Shown in pieces: positions 6,583-17,600 of a stretch of 49,326 nt of DNA. Numbering within the stretch: the stretch's first letter is position 1; every line of letters begins with the position of its first letter. The translations under genes and the position numbers were made by a program. The notes under the pieces were generated by a model. The model searched no databases. It saw only the letters and a list, made by a program, of their open reading frames with translations, and was not told the origin of the DNA. Source of the stretch: Armatimonadota bacterium (GTDB lineage Bacteria > Armatimonadota > Hebobacteria > CAIYQO01); the NCBI GenBank assembly GCA_029553475.1, contig JAKPKV010000107.1:1-49326 (forward strand), in the 5' to 3' direction.

Positions 6583-9499
6583 TCGTGCGCGGGTCCATGA
6601 AGTGGAGCAGGTAATCCGGTCCGCCCGCCTTGGTGCCCGTGCCTGAGAGGCGGAACCCGCCAAACGGCTGCCGCGCCACGATGGCGCCGGTGATCTTGCG
6701 GTTGATGTAGAGGTTGCCCACCGCGAAATCGCGCTTCACCCGCGCGATATGGCCCGGGTGGCGCGAATAGAGGCCGCCGGTGAGGGCGTACTCCCCATCG
6801 TTGGCCAGCGCCAACGCGTCGTCCAGGTCGCGCGCGCGCAGCACCGCCAGCACCGGCCCGAAAATCTCTTCGCGGGCGATGGCGGCCGCCGGCGGCACGT
6901 CGGTGAAGATCGCCGGCCCGACGTAGTACCCCTCGGCGAGGTGCGCCACCTCCGCCTGATAGGCGAGCGTCGCCTCGCGCGTGCCGAGCGCAATATAGCG
7001 CAACGCCTTCGCCCGCGCCCGCTCGTCAATGAGCGGGCCGAGCGCGTAGCCGGGCTCCTGCGGCGGGCCGATACGCAGACTGCGCGCCGCGGCCACCAGG
7101 CGCTCGACGAAGCGGTCGTGCAGGGGATCGAGCACGATGACGCGTGAGCAGGCGGAGCACTTCTGCCCGCCGTAGCCGAACGCCGACTGCACCGTGCCGA
7201 GCACCGCCTCGTCGAGGTCGGCATCGCGATCCACGATGATGGCGTTCTTGCCGCCCATCTCGGCGATGACCTTCTTCAGATGGCGCTGTCCCGGCGCCAC
7301 TTCCGCCGCCAGCCGCACGATGTGGCAGCCCACCTGGCGCGAGCCGGTGAACACGATGAGGTGGACGCCGGGATGGCCGACCAGAAAATCGCCGATCTCC
7401 TCCGCCGGCCCGGGCAGGAAATTCAGCGCGCCGTCCGGGATGCCCGCGCGGCGCAGGTGCTCCGCCACCACTGCCCCGCAGATGGGCGCCTGCGGCGCGG
7501 GCTTGACGATGACGGTATTGCCGGTGACCAGCGCCGCCGCCGTCATGCCGGCGAGGATGGCCATCGGAAAATTCCACGGGGCCAGCACCAGCGCCACGCC
7601 CTTCGGCGCGTAGCCGTAGCTGTTCGCCTCGCCGGGCAGCGGCGCCAGCGGGTGGAGCCCGGCCAGCCGCTCCATCTCCCCGGCGTAATAGCGCAGGTAG
7701 TCCACCGTCTCACAGACGTCGGCATCCGCTTCGCGCCACCCCTTCCCCACTTCGTAGACCTGCAGCGCCGCCAGGTCATCGCGCGCGCGCGTCATGGCGT
7801 CGGCGGCGGCCCGCAGCAGCGCCGCGCGCTCGACGGCGGGGCGCGCGCGCCAGGCGGGCAGCGCCGCCGTCGCCGCCTCCACCGCCTGCTGCGCTTCCGC
7901 CTGCCCCGCGGACGCTACCCGGCCGATGACCTCCGACGGGCGGGCGGGATTCACCGAGACGATCTCCCGCCCCGTCTCCAGCTCTCGCCCGCCGATGACC
8001 AGCGGGTAGGATTGCCCCAGCCCCGCGGCGGCCCGCGCCAGCGCCGCGCGCATCGCCCGCTGGTCCGCCGCCAGGGCGAAGTTGCGCTCCGGCAGGTTCT
8101 GAAAGCCCGCTGTCGGGGTGGGCGCCGTCACGGATACCACCTCCGCCGGGTTGGCGAGGAGCGCCGCCGGCGCCACCTTCTCGGTGAACCCCTGCCGCAG
8201 GAACGAGGTGTTGGCGGTGTTCTCCAGCAGGCGGCGCACCAGATACGCCATGCCCGGCAGCAGGGCCCCGCAGGGCGTGTAGACGCGCAGGCGGTGATGC
8301 CGCGTCGTCACGGCGTGCTTCAACTGGTCGCCCATGCCGTAGAGCATCTGGAACTCGAGGGCATCGGGCGGCAGACCGCGCTCCTCCGCGGCCACGATGG
8401 CGGCGGCGATGCTGCGCACGTTATGCGAGGCAATGGCGAGACGCACGAGCGGCGCGTGGTCCAGCAGCAGCGCGGTCAGCCGCTCGAAGGCGGCATCCGT
8501 CTCGTGTTTGCGCGTGTAGACCGGCGACGGCCAGCCGCGCTGGCGGGCGAGAATCGTCTCGGAATCCCAGTAAGCCCCCTTCACCAGGCGGATGGTGATG
8601 GGCGTGCCGCGTGCGACCGCCACCGCCAGCAGGTCGCGCGCATCCTGTTCGGCGTCACGCACGTAGGCCTGCAGCACCAGGCCCAGATGCGGCCAGTCGC
8701 GGTAGGCGTCCTCCAGCAGCAGGTCGCGCGCCACCCGCAGGGTGGTCGCTTTCACCGCCGAATGCTCCATGTCAATGTTGATGAACGCGCCGGCGGCTTT
8801 CGCGCGGTCAAGGATGGGGCGCAGGCGTTCGCGCAGCACCGCGGCCGTGCCCTCGGGATCGGCGGGCTCGAACTGCGAATACAGCGCGGAGAGCTTGAGC
8901 GAGAGGTTGAGGCGCGGGACGTCCTCGCCGGCGGCGCTATCGAGCGCGGGCATGGCCGGCCAGCGGTGTGCGGCCGTCGCCAGCGCGTCGAGCAGCTCCA
9001 GGTACTGCCGCTGGTAGGCGAGCGCTTCCGCCTCGCTGACCGTCACTTCGCCGAGGATATCGAGGGTGAAGGTCATGCCGCGGGCGCGCAGGCGGCGGAT
9101 GACGGCCAACGCCTCGGCGGCATTGGCGCCGGCGATGAAGCTTCGCGCCATGCCGGCAACCTGCGCCCGCGTCATCGTCGCCAGCGCCGGCCCGGCGATG
9201 CGGTTGGCGGCCGCCGCGCGGAGCCCCCGCGCGCCGACGGACTCCAGCAGCGGGAACGACACGCCATCGGCGCCAAGATATTCAACCAGGTGGTCGAGCA
9301 GGTCCTCATGTCCCGACAGCATGGGCAGCGCGTCCACGAAGTGGAAGAGCTGTACCTTGAAGCGCTCGTCGCGCATCGCCCACTCCAGCAGGCGCATCGC
9401 CACAGCGTGCCGGGACACCCCGCGCGGGGCGCGCGCCGCGGCGGTGAACAGCGCCAGCCCCACTTCGCGAATCCGCTCTTCGCGCGCGGCAGCCACCAT
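6536..9499 (-). CDS. putA: Bifunctional proline dehydrogenase / P5C dehydrogenase
   Basis: 987 residues. It oxidises proline to delta-1-pyrroline-5-carboxylate with FAD, then to glutamate with NAD. The start at 9499 is chosen because GGGAGGAG lies about nine bases upstream and the frame beyond it is untypical. The N-terminal half carries the PRODH barrel with LSLKLSALYSQFEP, RLVKGAYWDSE (about residue 305) and the LYGMGD stretch. The C-terminal half, from about residue 500, is the aldehyde dehydrogenase domain with APWNFPM, FTGSRQVG, EMGGKN (general base Glu near 745) and the nucleophile Cys781 in GQKCSACSR. There is no ribbon-helix-helix DNA-binding domain, so it is not an autorepressor like the enteric trifunctional protein; the length matches the short fused PutA class. 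It lies 142 bases behind pfp on the same strand, with a strong hairpin between them. Confidence 0.95.
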   Translation of the reverse strand: MVAAAREERIREVGLALFTAAARAPRGVSRHAVAMRLLEWAMRDERFKVQLFHFVDALPMLSGHEDLLDHLVEYLGADGVSFPLLESVGARGLRAAAANRIAGPALATMTRAQVAGMARSFIAGANAAEALAVIRRLRARGMTFTLDILGEVTVSEAEALAYQRQYLELLDALATAAHRWPAMPALDSAAGEDVPRLNLSLKLSALYSQFEPADPEGTAAVLRERLRPILDRAKAAGAFINIDMEHSAVKATTLRVARDLLLEDAYRDWPHLGLVLQAYVRDAEQDARDLLAVAVARGTPITIRLVKGAYWDSETILARQRGWPSPVYTRKHETDAAFERLTALLLDHAPLVRLAIASHNVRSIAAAIVAAEERGLPPDALEFQMLYGMGDQLKHAVTTRHHRLRVYTPCGALLPGMAYLVRRLLENTANTSFLRQGFTEKVAPAALLANPAEVVSVTAPTPTAGFQNLPERNFALAADQRAMRAALARAAAGLGQSYPLVIGGRELETGREIVSVNPARPSEVIGRVASAGQAEAQQAVEAATAALPAWRARPAVERAALLRAAADAMTRARDDLAALQVYEVGKGWREADADVCETVDYLRYYAGEMERLAGLHPLAPLPGEANSYGYAPKGVALVLAPWNFPMAILAGMTAAALVTGNTVIVKPAPQAPICGAVVAEHLRRAGIPDGALNFLPGPAEEIGDFLVGHPGVHLIVFTGSRQVGCHIVRLAAEVAPGQRHLKKVIAEMGGKNAIIVDRDADLDEAVLGTVQSAFGYGGQKCSACSRVIVLDPLHDRFVERLVAAARSLRIGPPQEPGYALGPLIDERARAKALRYIALGTREATLAYQAEVAHLAEGYYVGPAIFTDVPPAAAIAREEIFGPVLAVLRARDLDDALALANDGEYALTGGLYSRHPGHIARVKRDFAVGNLYINRKITGAIVARQPFGGFRLSGTGTKAGGPDYLLHFMDPRTITEQTLRRGFAPETM

Positions 9500-9586
9500 G
9501 TCGTTGTACTCCTCCCGTAGCGACAGTGTAGCGCCATTTCGGCATCTCGGCGGCAGACTTTCGCGCCATGCCCGCACCAAATGCGA

Positions 9587-9614
9587 CCGCGCGCCGGGGA
9601 AGCCCGGCGCGCGG
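9587..9614 (-). terminator. Strong hairpin between pfp and putA
   Basis: A perfect 12-bp stem, CCGCGCGCCGGG (9587-9598) with CCCGGCGCGCGG (9603-9614), closes a 4-base loop about 30 bases after the pfp stop. On the minus strand it would end pfp transcription, although the following bases (TCGCATTT) hold only a short T-run. Confidence 0.6.
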
Positions 9615-9641
9615 CGGCGCGGCATCGCTCACGCGGTCAGC

Positions 9642-11321
9642 TCACCGTCCGCAGCAGCACGTCCCCGCGCCTTTTTCCAGCGCGAGCGTCTTCGTCGGGG
9701 CGTCGCAGACGGCGGTCGGCCCGTAGTACTGGATGGGGCCGGGGAAGAGATAGGCGTCGGTGATCGCCCACGCGTCGCGGTGCGCGGCGAAGTAGCGGAA
9801 CGGTTCACCATCGAGATCAACCAGGGCCTTTTTAATCACCGGCACCGATTTCCCCTTGCGCGTCTCCATGTTCAGCATCATGGTCACCGGCGTGCCGCCG
9901 GCGGCCCATTCGTCGCTGCACGCGACGAGCCGCTGCACGTTCACCGTATAGCCCGTCAACCCGGCGCGTACGAGCATGGCCGCGGCATACCCGAGGGAGT
10001 AGCAGTAATCCGCGTCGAAATTGCTCGGATACGCGCAGCGCCCTTCATACCCGAAGAAATGTCCCAGCGGGGAGAATTTGACGCTTTTCGCCTGGCCATG
10101 CGCCTGCAACAGGCGGATTTTATCCGACACGAGATCAATGAGCAGGCGCTCGGTCTCCACCTGGGAGAGGGGCACGTTCCCATGCGTGTCGCGGCGCAGC
10201 AGCACGGCCTGGATATCCACCGGCAGCGAGCTGTAGACGCGAGAGCTGGTCGGGGTGAGCCGGCCGCTGACATACTGGAAGCGCTCCGCGTGGCTGCCCA
10301 GATCTTTGACATATTCTTCATCGCGGCCCAGGATGGCGCTCAGCTCCTCAATGAGCGCCTTGATGTCGGAGATGAACTCCGGCAGGCCTTCCGGCACCAG
10401 CAGGATGCCGTAATTCTTCCCGGCGTCCGCCCGGCGGACGATGACCTCCACGATGCCGTCTACGATCGCTTCCAGCGTGGTCCCCTTCTCCTGAATCTCC
10501 TCCGAGATGAGGCAGATATTCGGCTGGGTCTGCAGCGCGCACTCCAGCGCGACGTGGCTGGCGGCGCGGCCCATCAGGCGGATGAAGTGCCAGTATTTCA
10601 CCGCGGATTGCGCGTCGCGGCAGATATTGCCAATCAGCTCGGCGTAGGTCTTGGCGGCGGTATCGAACCCGAACGAGGCTTCGATCTGCCCGTTTTTCAT
10701 GTCACCGTCAATCGTCTTCGGCACGCCGATGACGCGGGTCTTGCTCCCCTGGGCGCTCAGGTATTCGGCGAGGACGGCGGCATTCGTATTAGAGTCATCG
10801 CCGCCCACGACCACCAGGCCGTCCAGGTCCATCTCTTCAAAATTCCGCAAACAGGCCGACAGGTGCTCGGGCTTTTCGATCTTGTCGCGGCCGCTCATGA
10901 TCATGTCAAAGCCGCCGGTGTTGCGGTACGCGTCAATGAGCGCGGCCGTCAATTCCTGATACTTTCCTTCGATAACGCCGATCGGACCCTTCAGGAAGCC
11001 ATACAACACGGAAGCGGGATTCGCCGCTTTCAAGGCATCGAAGAGACCGGCGATCACGTTGTGGCCGCCGGGGGCTTGCCCGCCGGAGAGCACCACGCCC
11101 ACCCGCAGCGGGGCGGTCGTCAACGTGCTGTCGCCCTCGACCAGCTTGACCTCGGGCTGCCCGTAGGTGTGCGGAAAAAGCGCGCGGATCGCCTCCTGAT
11201 CGGTCGCCGGCGCGGATGGCGCGCCCAATTCCACCCTGACCGCTCCGGTCCGGAGCGCCTTCGGCAATTTCGGCGCATATACGGCGCGCGCCTGCTGCAA
11301 CGCGGAACTCCCAGAACTCAT
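9642..11321 (-). CDS. pfp: Pyrophosphate-dependent 6-phosphofructokinase
   Basis: 559 residues, the length of the long PFK class. It phosphorylates fructose 6-phosphate with pyrophosphate, reversibly, in glycolysis and gluconeogenesis. The start at 11321 follows AAAGGG about eight bases upstream. Visible motifs are VLSGGQAPGGHNVI near the N-terminus, VVGGDDSNTNA (Gly173-Asp176) and PKTIDGDM. The Asp after GGD, where ATP enzymes have Gly (GGDGS), and the Lys in PKTIDGD are the accepted markers of PPi rather than ATP use. Further on are GRAASHVALE and the LGHFFGYEGR substrate region. It is transcribed alone from a good promoter at 11401-11430 and divergently from the giant Rhs gene. Confidence 0.92.
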   Translation of the reverse strand: MSSGSSALQQARAVYAPKLPKALRTGAVRVELGAPSAPATDQEAIRALFPHTYGQPEVKLVEGDSTLTTAPLRVGVVLSGGQAPGGHNVIAGLFDALKAANPASVLYGFLKGPIGVIEGKYQELTAALIDAYRNTGGFDMIMSGRDKIEKPEHLSACLRNFEEMDLDGLVVVGGDDSNTNAAVLAEYLSAQGSKTRVIGVPKTIDGDMKNGQIEASFGFDTAAKTYAELIGNICRDAQSAVKYWHFIRLMGRAASHVALECALQTQPNICLISEEIQEKGTTLEAIVDGIVEVIVRRADAGKNYGILLVPEGLPEFISDIKALIEELSAILGRDEEYVKDLGSHAERFQYVSGRLTPTSSRVYSSLPVDIQAVLLRRDTHGNVPLSQVETERLLIDLVSDKIRLLQAHGQAKSVKFSPLGHFFGYEGRCAYPSNFDADYCYSLGYAAAMLVRAGLTGYTVNVQRLVACSDEWAAGGTPVTMMLNMETRKGKSVPVIKKALVDLDGEPFRYFAAHRDAWAITDAYLFPGPIQYYGPTAVCDAPTKTLALEKGAGTCCCGR

Positions 11322-11366
11322 CGTCGTACCCTTTCGTTGTGCGTGCATCGTGTCGTCATCGGACGC

Positions 11367-11430
11367 GTCCCACCGCGGAACGCGCGAGTGGGACCGCTGT
11401 ATTATACGGGATTTCACACGGGCGGGTAAA
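11367..11430 (-). promoter_or_regulatory. pfp promoter and leader hairpin
   Basis: On the minus strand, TTTACC (11430-11425), an 18-base spacer and TATAAT (11406-11401) form a good vegetative promoter reading into pfp. Just inside the transcript, GTCCCAC and GTGGGAC (11367-11373 and 11388-11394) form a 7-bp stem, with a further CGCG pairing in its loop, which may stabilise or regulate the leader. Confidence 0.6.
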
Positions 11431-11520
11431 GGAACGGGGAGCAACGGCCGGCATATCCGCATGACTCATCAGCCCCCCTCCCCCGGAAAAAATTTTCGCA
11501 CAATCGGGACAGGCGCCCGC

Positions 11521-11556
11521 CGAGGGACCGATTCTGTCCCTCGCCGTCGCTATACT
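11521..11556 (+). promoter_or_regulatory. Probable promoter with palindrome for the Rhs gene
   Basis: TATACT at 11551-11556 is a good -10 candidate about 64 bases before the start codon. The -35 zone is occupied by a perfect 8-bp palindrome, CGAGGGAC (11521-11528) and GTCCCTCG (11536-11543), a plausible repressor or activator site. No consensus -35 was seen. Confidence 0.4.
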
Positions 11557-11619
11557 ACTTCCAGTGCCTGCCGGGAGAGCCGACGCGGGCAGCTTCGCCA
11601 GGCACCCAGGAGGTCTGTC

Positions 11620-14600
11620 ATGCCGTGGCACACGCGCGGACTGGTCCTCATCGCGCTCCTCACGCTCGGGGGCGCGGCGGTCCTGGGGGCGGCGGCGCCC
11701 GCCGTCACGCTGACGGTCTCCGCGACTGGGGTCACGGTCGGCGCGCCGGCGGCGGTGCGCTGGGCGGTGGACGTGTCGGGGGTGACAGACTGCGACGGCC
11801 GCGTCGCCCTCGTGCGCCCCGCCCTCGCCGTGCCGGCCGGCGAGGAGCCCCCGTCGGCGGACGACCCGCCATGTGACCGCAGCTTTTTCCCGCTGCTGGA
11901 TCCCGCCGGCCATACGGAGCAGGGCACGCGGGAGCCCGGCAATCGGTTGCCACTCACGCCCGGCACGTATACCTTTCGCGCGCGCGTCATCACCGCGGCG
12001 GGGGAGGCGCTGGACTCCGCGCCGGTGACGGTCACCGTGCGGGCGGCCGACGCCGCGGACGACGACGGTCTCCTCATGCTGTTGGAGACCGAACCGCTCT
12101 CCGCGGTGGCGCTCACCGCCACGCCGGCGTCCCCGCAGACGATGCTCACCCCCGTCGGCCTCACCGCTACCCCTGCCGGTGGCACGGTGGTCGAGTTCCT
12201 CTTCCAGGCCAAGCGCGGCCAGGAGAGCACCTGGACCACGCTACAGGACTACAACACCGACGACACCGTGGAGTGGACCCCCGCGGCCGGCGACTACTAT
12301 CGCCTGCGGGTGACGGCGCGCGAGCAGGGCACGGCGGCGCCGACCTACACCAGCGAGCTTGGCTACTACAACGGCGCGACGGCGCTCACCGCCCTCGCGC
12401 TGGCCGTCTCGCCCCCCTCGCCGCAGACCGGGACGCTGCCTCCTGACCCCGCCTACACGCTGACCGCCATCCCCACCGGCGGCGCGCATCTCCAGTACCA
12501 GTTCTGGGTGCGCCGCGCCGGGGAGGCGAGTTTTACGCAACTGCGCGACTATGCCGCCGGCCCGACCTGCACCTGGGCGCCCACCCAGGATGGGTACTAC
12601 AACCTGCGCGTCTTCTGCCGCGAGGAGGGCAGCCCCGGCGGCTACGATAAACAGACCACCATCCGCGACTACGTGAACGCCACCCCGCTCACCGCGCTGG
12701 CCTTGAGCGCCAACCCCGCCTCGCCGATGCTGACCGTGCCGCCTGACGATCCCATCACCCTCACCGCGGCCCCGACCGGCGGCCTCAACCTGGAGTACCG
12801 CTTCTACGTGAAGCGCGGACGGGACGCCAGCTACACCCTGGTGCAGGACTACAGCGCCGCCGACACCTACGCCTGGACGCCGACGGTGGCCGACTGCTAC
12901 CTGCTGATGGCCTACGCCCGCGAGGTGGGCAGCGCCCTCACCTACGACGCGACGACGGCGACCGCCTACTACGTGGGCTACCAGCCCCTCACCGGCGTGG
13001 CGCTGAGCGCCCAGGAGAGCTCGCCCCAGCCGCTCCAGACCCCCATTCACCTCACCGCCACGCCCACCGGCGGGGCGAACCTGGAGTACGAGTTCGCGGT
13101 GAAGCGCGGCGCGGACAGCGCCTGGACGATCCTGCGCGCATACGGCGCGGGCACCACCCTGACGTGGACGCCGGCCGAGGCGACCTACTACCGGCTGCGG
13201 GTCTCCGCGCGCGAGGTGGGGCGCACCGGCGGCATACAGACGGCATCGCTGGACTACTATATCGGCACGACGCCGCTCACCGCGGTGGCGACGAGTGCCG
13301 ACCCGGCCTCGCCGCAGGCCCCGCAGACCCCCATCACCCTCACCGCGGCCCCTACGGGCGGCGTGGCGCCGGAATACCGCTTCTGGATCAAGCGCGGGCA
13401 GGAGGCGGACTGGACGGACGCCCGCGACTACGCGACGACCGCCACCCACGTCTGGACGCCGATGGTGGCCGATTTTTACCTCATCCGCGTATGGGCGCGG
13501 GAGACGGGCAACCCGGCGAGCTACCAGGTCATCGCCCCGCGCGTGCCCTATTATATCGGCACGACGCCGCTCAGCGCGGTCGCGCTCGCCGCCAACCCCA
13601 GCAGTCCGCAGCCGGTGCACGGCCCCATCACCCTCACCGCGACCCCGACCGGCGGCGCGGTGCCTGAATACAAGTTCCAGGTGAAGCGCGCCGGCGCCCC
13701 CACCTGGGTGACGCTGCAGGACTACAGCCCGACCGCCACCTGCCCGTGGACCCCCACCGTCCCCGATACCTATACCCTCCGCGTCCACGGGCGCGAGATC
13801 GGCAATGACCTGGTGAGCTATAGCGTGGCGGCGACGGTGACGTATGTCATTGGCACGCCGCCGACCGTCTCGCTGACCGCGCCGCCGCATGAAGCCGTGT
13901 ACCATGCTCCGACATCCGTGACGCTGACCGCTGATGCGGCCGATGATGGTGCCGTGGCCCGCGTAGAGTTTTACCAGGGGGCCACGAAACTCGGAGAAGA
14001 CACGACGGCGCCGTATAGTTACACTTGGGATGCTGTCCCCGCCGGGACCTACAGCCTCACCGCGGTGGCGATTGATGATATCGGCCTGGCCACGACCTCC
14101 ACGCCAGTAGAGATCACGGTCAATACGCGCCCGACGATCGTGCTTACCGCGCCGGCACCTGGTGAGAGCTTTTCCGCGCCCGCCAGCATCGAAGCCATCG
14201 CAACAGCGGAAGACGAAGACGGGACGGTCACACAGGTTGACTTCTACCACGGGACCACCTTGCTCGCGACGGATACAGCGGCGCCTTTCATCGTCTCGCT
14301 GCCGCAGGTGGACGAAGGCGTCTATACCCTTCACGCGGTAGCGACGGATGACCGGGGAGGGACGGCGGAGTCCGCCCCCATTACCTATCACATCAGACCG
14401 CTCAATGCGCCGGTCGTTCTCCTGACTGCGCCGGAAGCCGGACATGTTTTCGCGCCCGGTACAGATATTACCGTGACGGCCAACGCCTACGATCGCCTGG
14501 GCACCGTCACGAAAGTTGAGTTCTATCACGGCGCAACGAAACTGGGCGAGGACACCGAGACTCCATATTCCTGCCTCTGGACAGCGGTGCCGATGGGCGC

Positions 14601-17600
14601 CTACCTCCTCACCGCGGTCGCAAGGAATGATGCGGAGCAGACGTCGGTGTCAGCAGCAGTCGCGATCATCGTTGACACGGCGCCCACTGCCGCAGCCGAT
14701 GCCGCGGTGACTGACGAAGATGTTGCCGTCACGGTTTCCGTGTTGGCGAATGATGCTGGTTTGAACGGACAGGCGCTGACCGTGACCGCCTGCACCGCCG
14801 GCTCGCATGGAACGACGCAGGTGAATCCCAATAACACGGTGACATATACACCAAACCCGGATTGGTCCGGCACGGATTCCTTCACCTATACCGTTCGCGA
14901 TGAGTTGGGACTGGAATCAATCGGACAGGTGACGATTACCGTGACCGCGGTCACCGATGTCCCACGTGTGACGTTGGCAACCCCGGCGGATGGCGCGCGC
15001 CTCGAACGACCGGCAGCCATCCAACTGGGCGCCACCGTGGACTGTCCCGATGGCACGGTGACGAAAGTCGAGTTCTACCAGGGTTCGACGAAACTCGGTG
15101 AAGATACCACCGCGCCATACAGCTATACCTGGCGCGATGTCGCGCTCGGTGAGTATACCCTCACCGCCGTGGTGATCGGCTCCACTGGACAAGCGACGTC
15201 GAATGCCGTGACGATCACGGTTGGCGAGAGCCTCCCCGCACCACTGATCACCCTGAATGCTCCGAAAACCGGCTCCGTTTTAGCCGCACATTCGGCAATC
15301 ACCCTGACGGCAATACCTGATACGACTATTGGTATTGTGCAGAAAGTCGAATTCTTCGCAAACAATGTCAAAGTCGGCGAAGATACCAATGGGACGGACG
15401 GCTGGTCAGTCGCCTGGACCGGTGGCGCCGCGGGTTTCTACGAACTCACCAGCGCTGTCACCTATCTGGAAGAGGAACGCCTGCTGGGGGAGAGCAGCTT
15501 TGCGAAATTGCTGTTCCCGAATCAGCAACTATTTACGGCAAACGAAACGACAGGAAGTCAGACTTCACCTTCGACTTCGGTGCAGCTTCAGGATCAAATA
15601 AATTGCCTGCCAACTGTCACAATCACGCAACCGACCGATGGTGCGAGCATCGCCACAAATATGTCGGTCATCATCTCCGGAACCGTCACCGATGACGACG
15701 GCGTCGTCACTGCCGTTGCCATCCAGGATACCGTTGGCGGGCGAACCACGGAATATGCCGCAGCGTTGGCAAAGAATGGGCAGACGTGGGTGAAAGAGCT
15801 GACCTTCACCACACCAGGCACGCATACCCTCACCGTCAGGGCGACGGATAACACATCCGGCATCGGCACCAGTTCCCCGCTCACTCTGTATGTCGCCAAC
15901 CCGGCACCGTCAGTCCGGATCGTCTCGCCGGGGGTGAAGCAGGCGGACGGCAGCTACTGGACGGCGATGAACAGACCGACGAAAGTTCCGCTCGTCGCTG
16001 AAGCCTATGATACCAATGGCTCGATTGACGCGGTGACCTTCTATGTGGAGCGTGTCGCCACCGGCGCGCGCATCGCGGCGGTGCCGGGACACCTTGTCGA
16101 ACATTCGCATCACTGGACGGGGGAATGGAATTGTAGTGCGTTGGTCACTGGCCCGTTCGGAGATTATCGCATCTATGCCGTCGCTGAAGATAATGAATCC
16201 ACTTCCGTCCAGTCCCAAACGGTGACGGTGTTGTATAGCAGTCTTCCGGCTCTCAATATCCAGGCGATTGAGCCGTGGGTGCATGGCAGCGGCACCATGA
16301 CCCTGTATGAATGGCTCGAAATGGGCACGACCTATCAGATCACCGCCAACGCATTCGATGTCATCACGCCAAACCCTGAACTCAAACTCTATGTTGATTA
16401 CACGTTGGCAGGCCCATTGACCGGTACCTATCAAGTTCCCTGGAGCGGCACGCTGCGCGGCATCCCGTATTCGTTTTCCGTGCGTGGCACCGGGTCGGGG
16501 GGTGAGACACTCGGCGCCGAGTTCGCGTTGAGCCTGACGAATCCCGCGCCGGTGGGGTATATAACGCAACCGGTGGGAACCGGCGCCTATCCGCCCGGTC
16601 AGCTCGCGCTCAAGGGGTATTTCTACGATGTCAATAATCCCGTCACCACTGTGACCGCGTGCCTGTATGATGATTTCAATGGCAACCTGCTCCAGCAGCA
16701 ACCGCTGACGACGGATGGCACCCCCTTCGGGTGGACCGGCGCCATGACGATCAATGATCCCGGCACCTATTACCTCGAGTTCTACACGCAAGACCCGCAT
16801 GGCGACATCGGCGCGCCGGCGACGTACCTGACGATTACCGCGGATGCCACGCCCCCCGCGCCGGGCACCCCACCGCAAGGGCCGCACGTCACCGTCCTGT
16901 CGCCAACGCATGATCCCCAAGTAAATCCGCACAAGGCGTTCCTCATCAACCCCAATACCATCGTCTTCACCGGGCGCGCCTTTGATTTGACAAGACCACT
17001 GACCACCATGACGTTCACCGTCAACGGCCCCGGCGGGACAACCTGGACGAAATCCCTCCAGTGCGGCGCCGGCATCAATACGAAAACTGTCGTATTCCCG
17101 GATGCCACCTGGACGCCGGCGCCGCCGACATACCTGCCGCTGGGCGACTATACCGTCACCGTTCACGCGACGAACGACCAGGCAGTCAGCGGGCAGGCAT
17201 CCGCGCCATTTGAAGTGAAGAACCTGAATCCGATGATCGAGATCACCGCGCCGGGAGCGGACGCGGAAATCACCACCCCGGCGGTGGTCAAGATCGGACT
17301 GACCGCGTCTGAATATAACGGCTTCCTGACGGAAGTCGAATTCACGGTACGAAACGCAAGCGGGCAGGTGGTCTGGAACCGCCCGCATTGGACGGGAAGC
17401 TCGATCACCGGACGGCACGGCTCCTACACCGCGACGCGCTCCTTCTCACCGGGAGATGACTTGCTCACGAAAGCACTGGCGCCCGGTACCTATACCATCA
17501 CCGCGACCGCTACCGATAACGAGGGCGGCACGGCGACGGCGACGCGCATCTTCACGGTCGTCAACCCGAAACCGGCGGTCACCATCACGTATCCCGCCAA

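Noticed and set aside
7280-9520. Long plus-strand frame opposite putA
   Set aside because: Arg/Gln/His-rich antisense translation; the minus strand holds unmistakable PRODH and aldehyde dehydrogenase motifs.
9540-9625. Longer putA starting at 9625
   Set aside because: The extra 42 codons are Arg/Pro-rich, overlap the terminator hairpin behind pfp and have no ribosome site, whereas 9499 has GGGAGGAG upstream.
12241-17418. Long minus-strand frames opposite the Ig-like stalk
   Set aside because: They mirror the repeat structure of the plus-strand protein and lack ribosome sites or recognisable domains.
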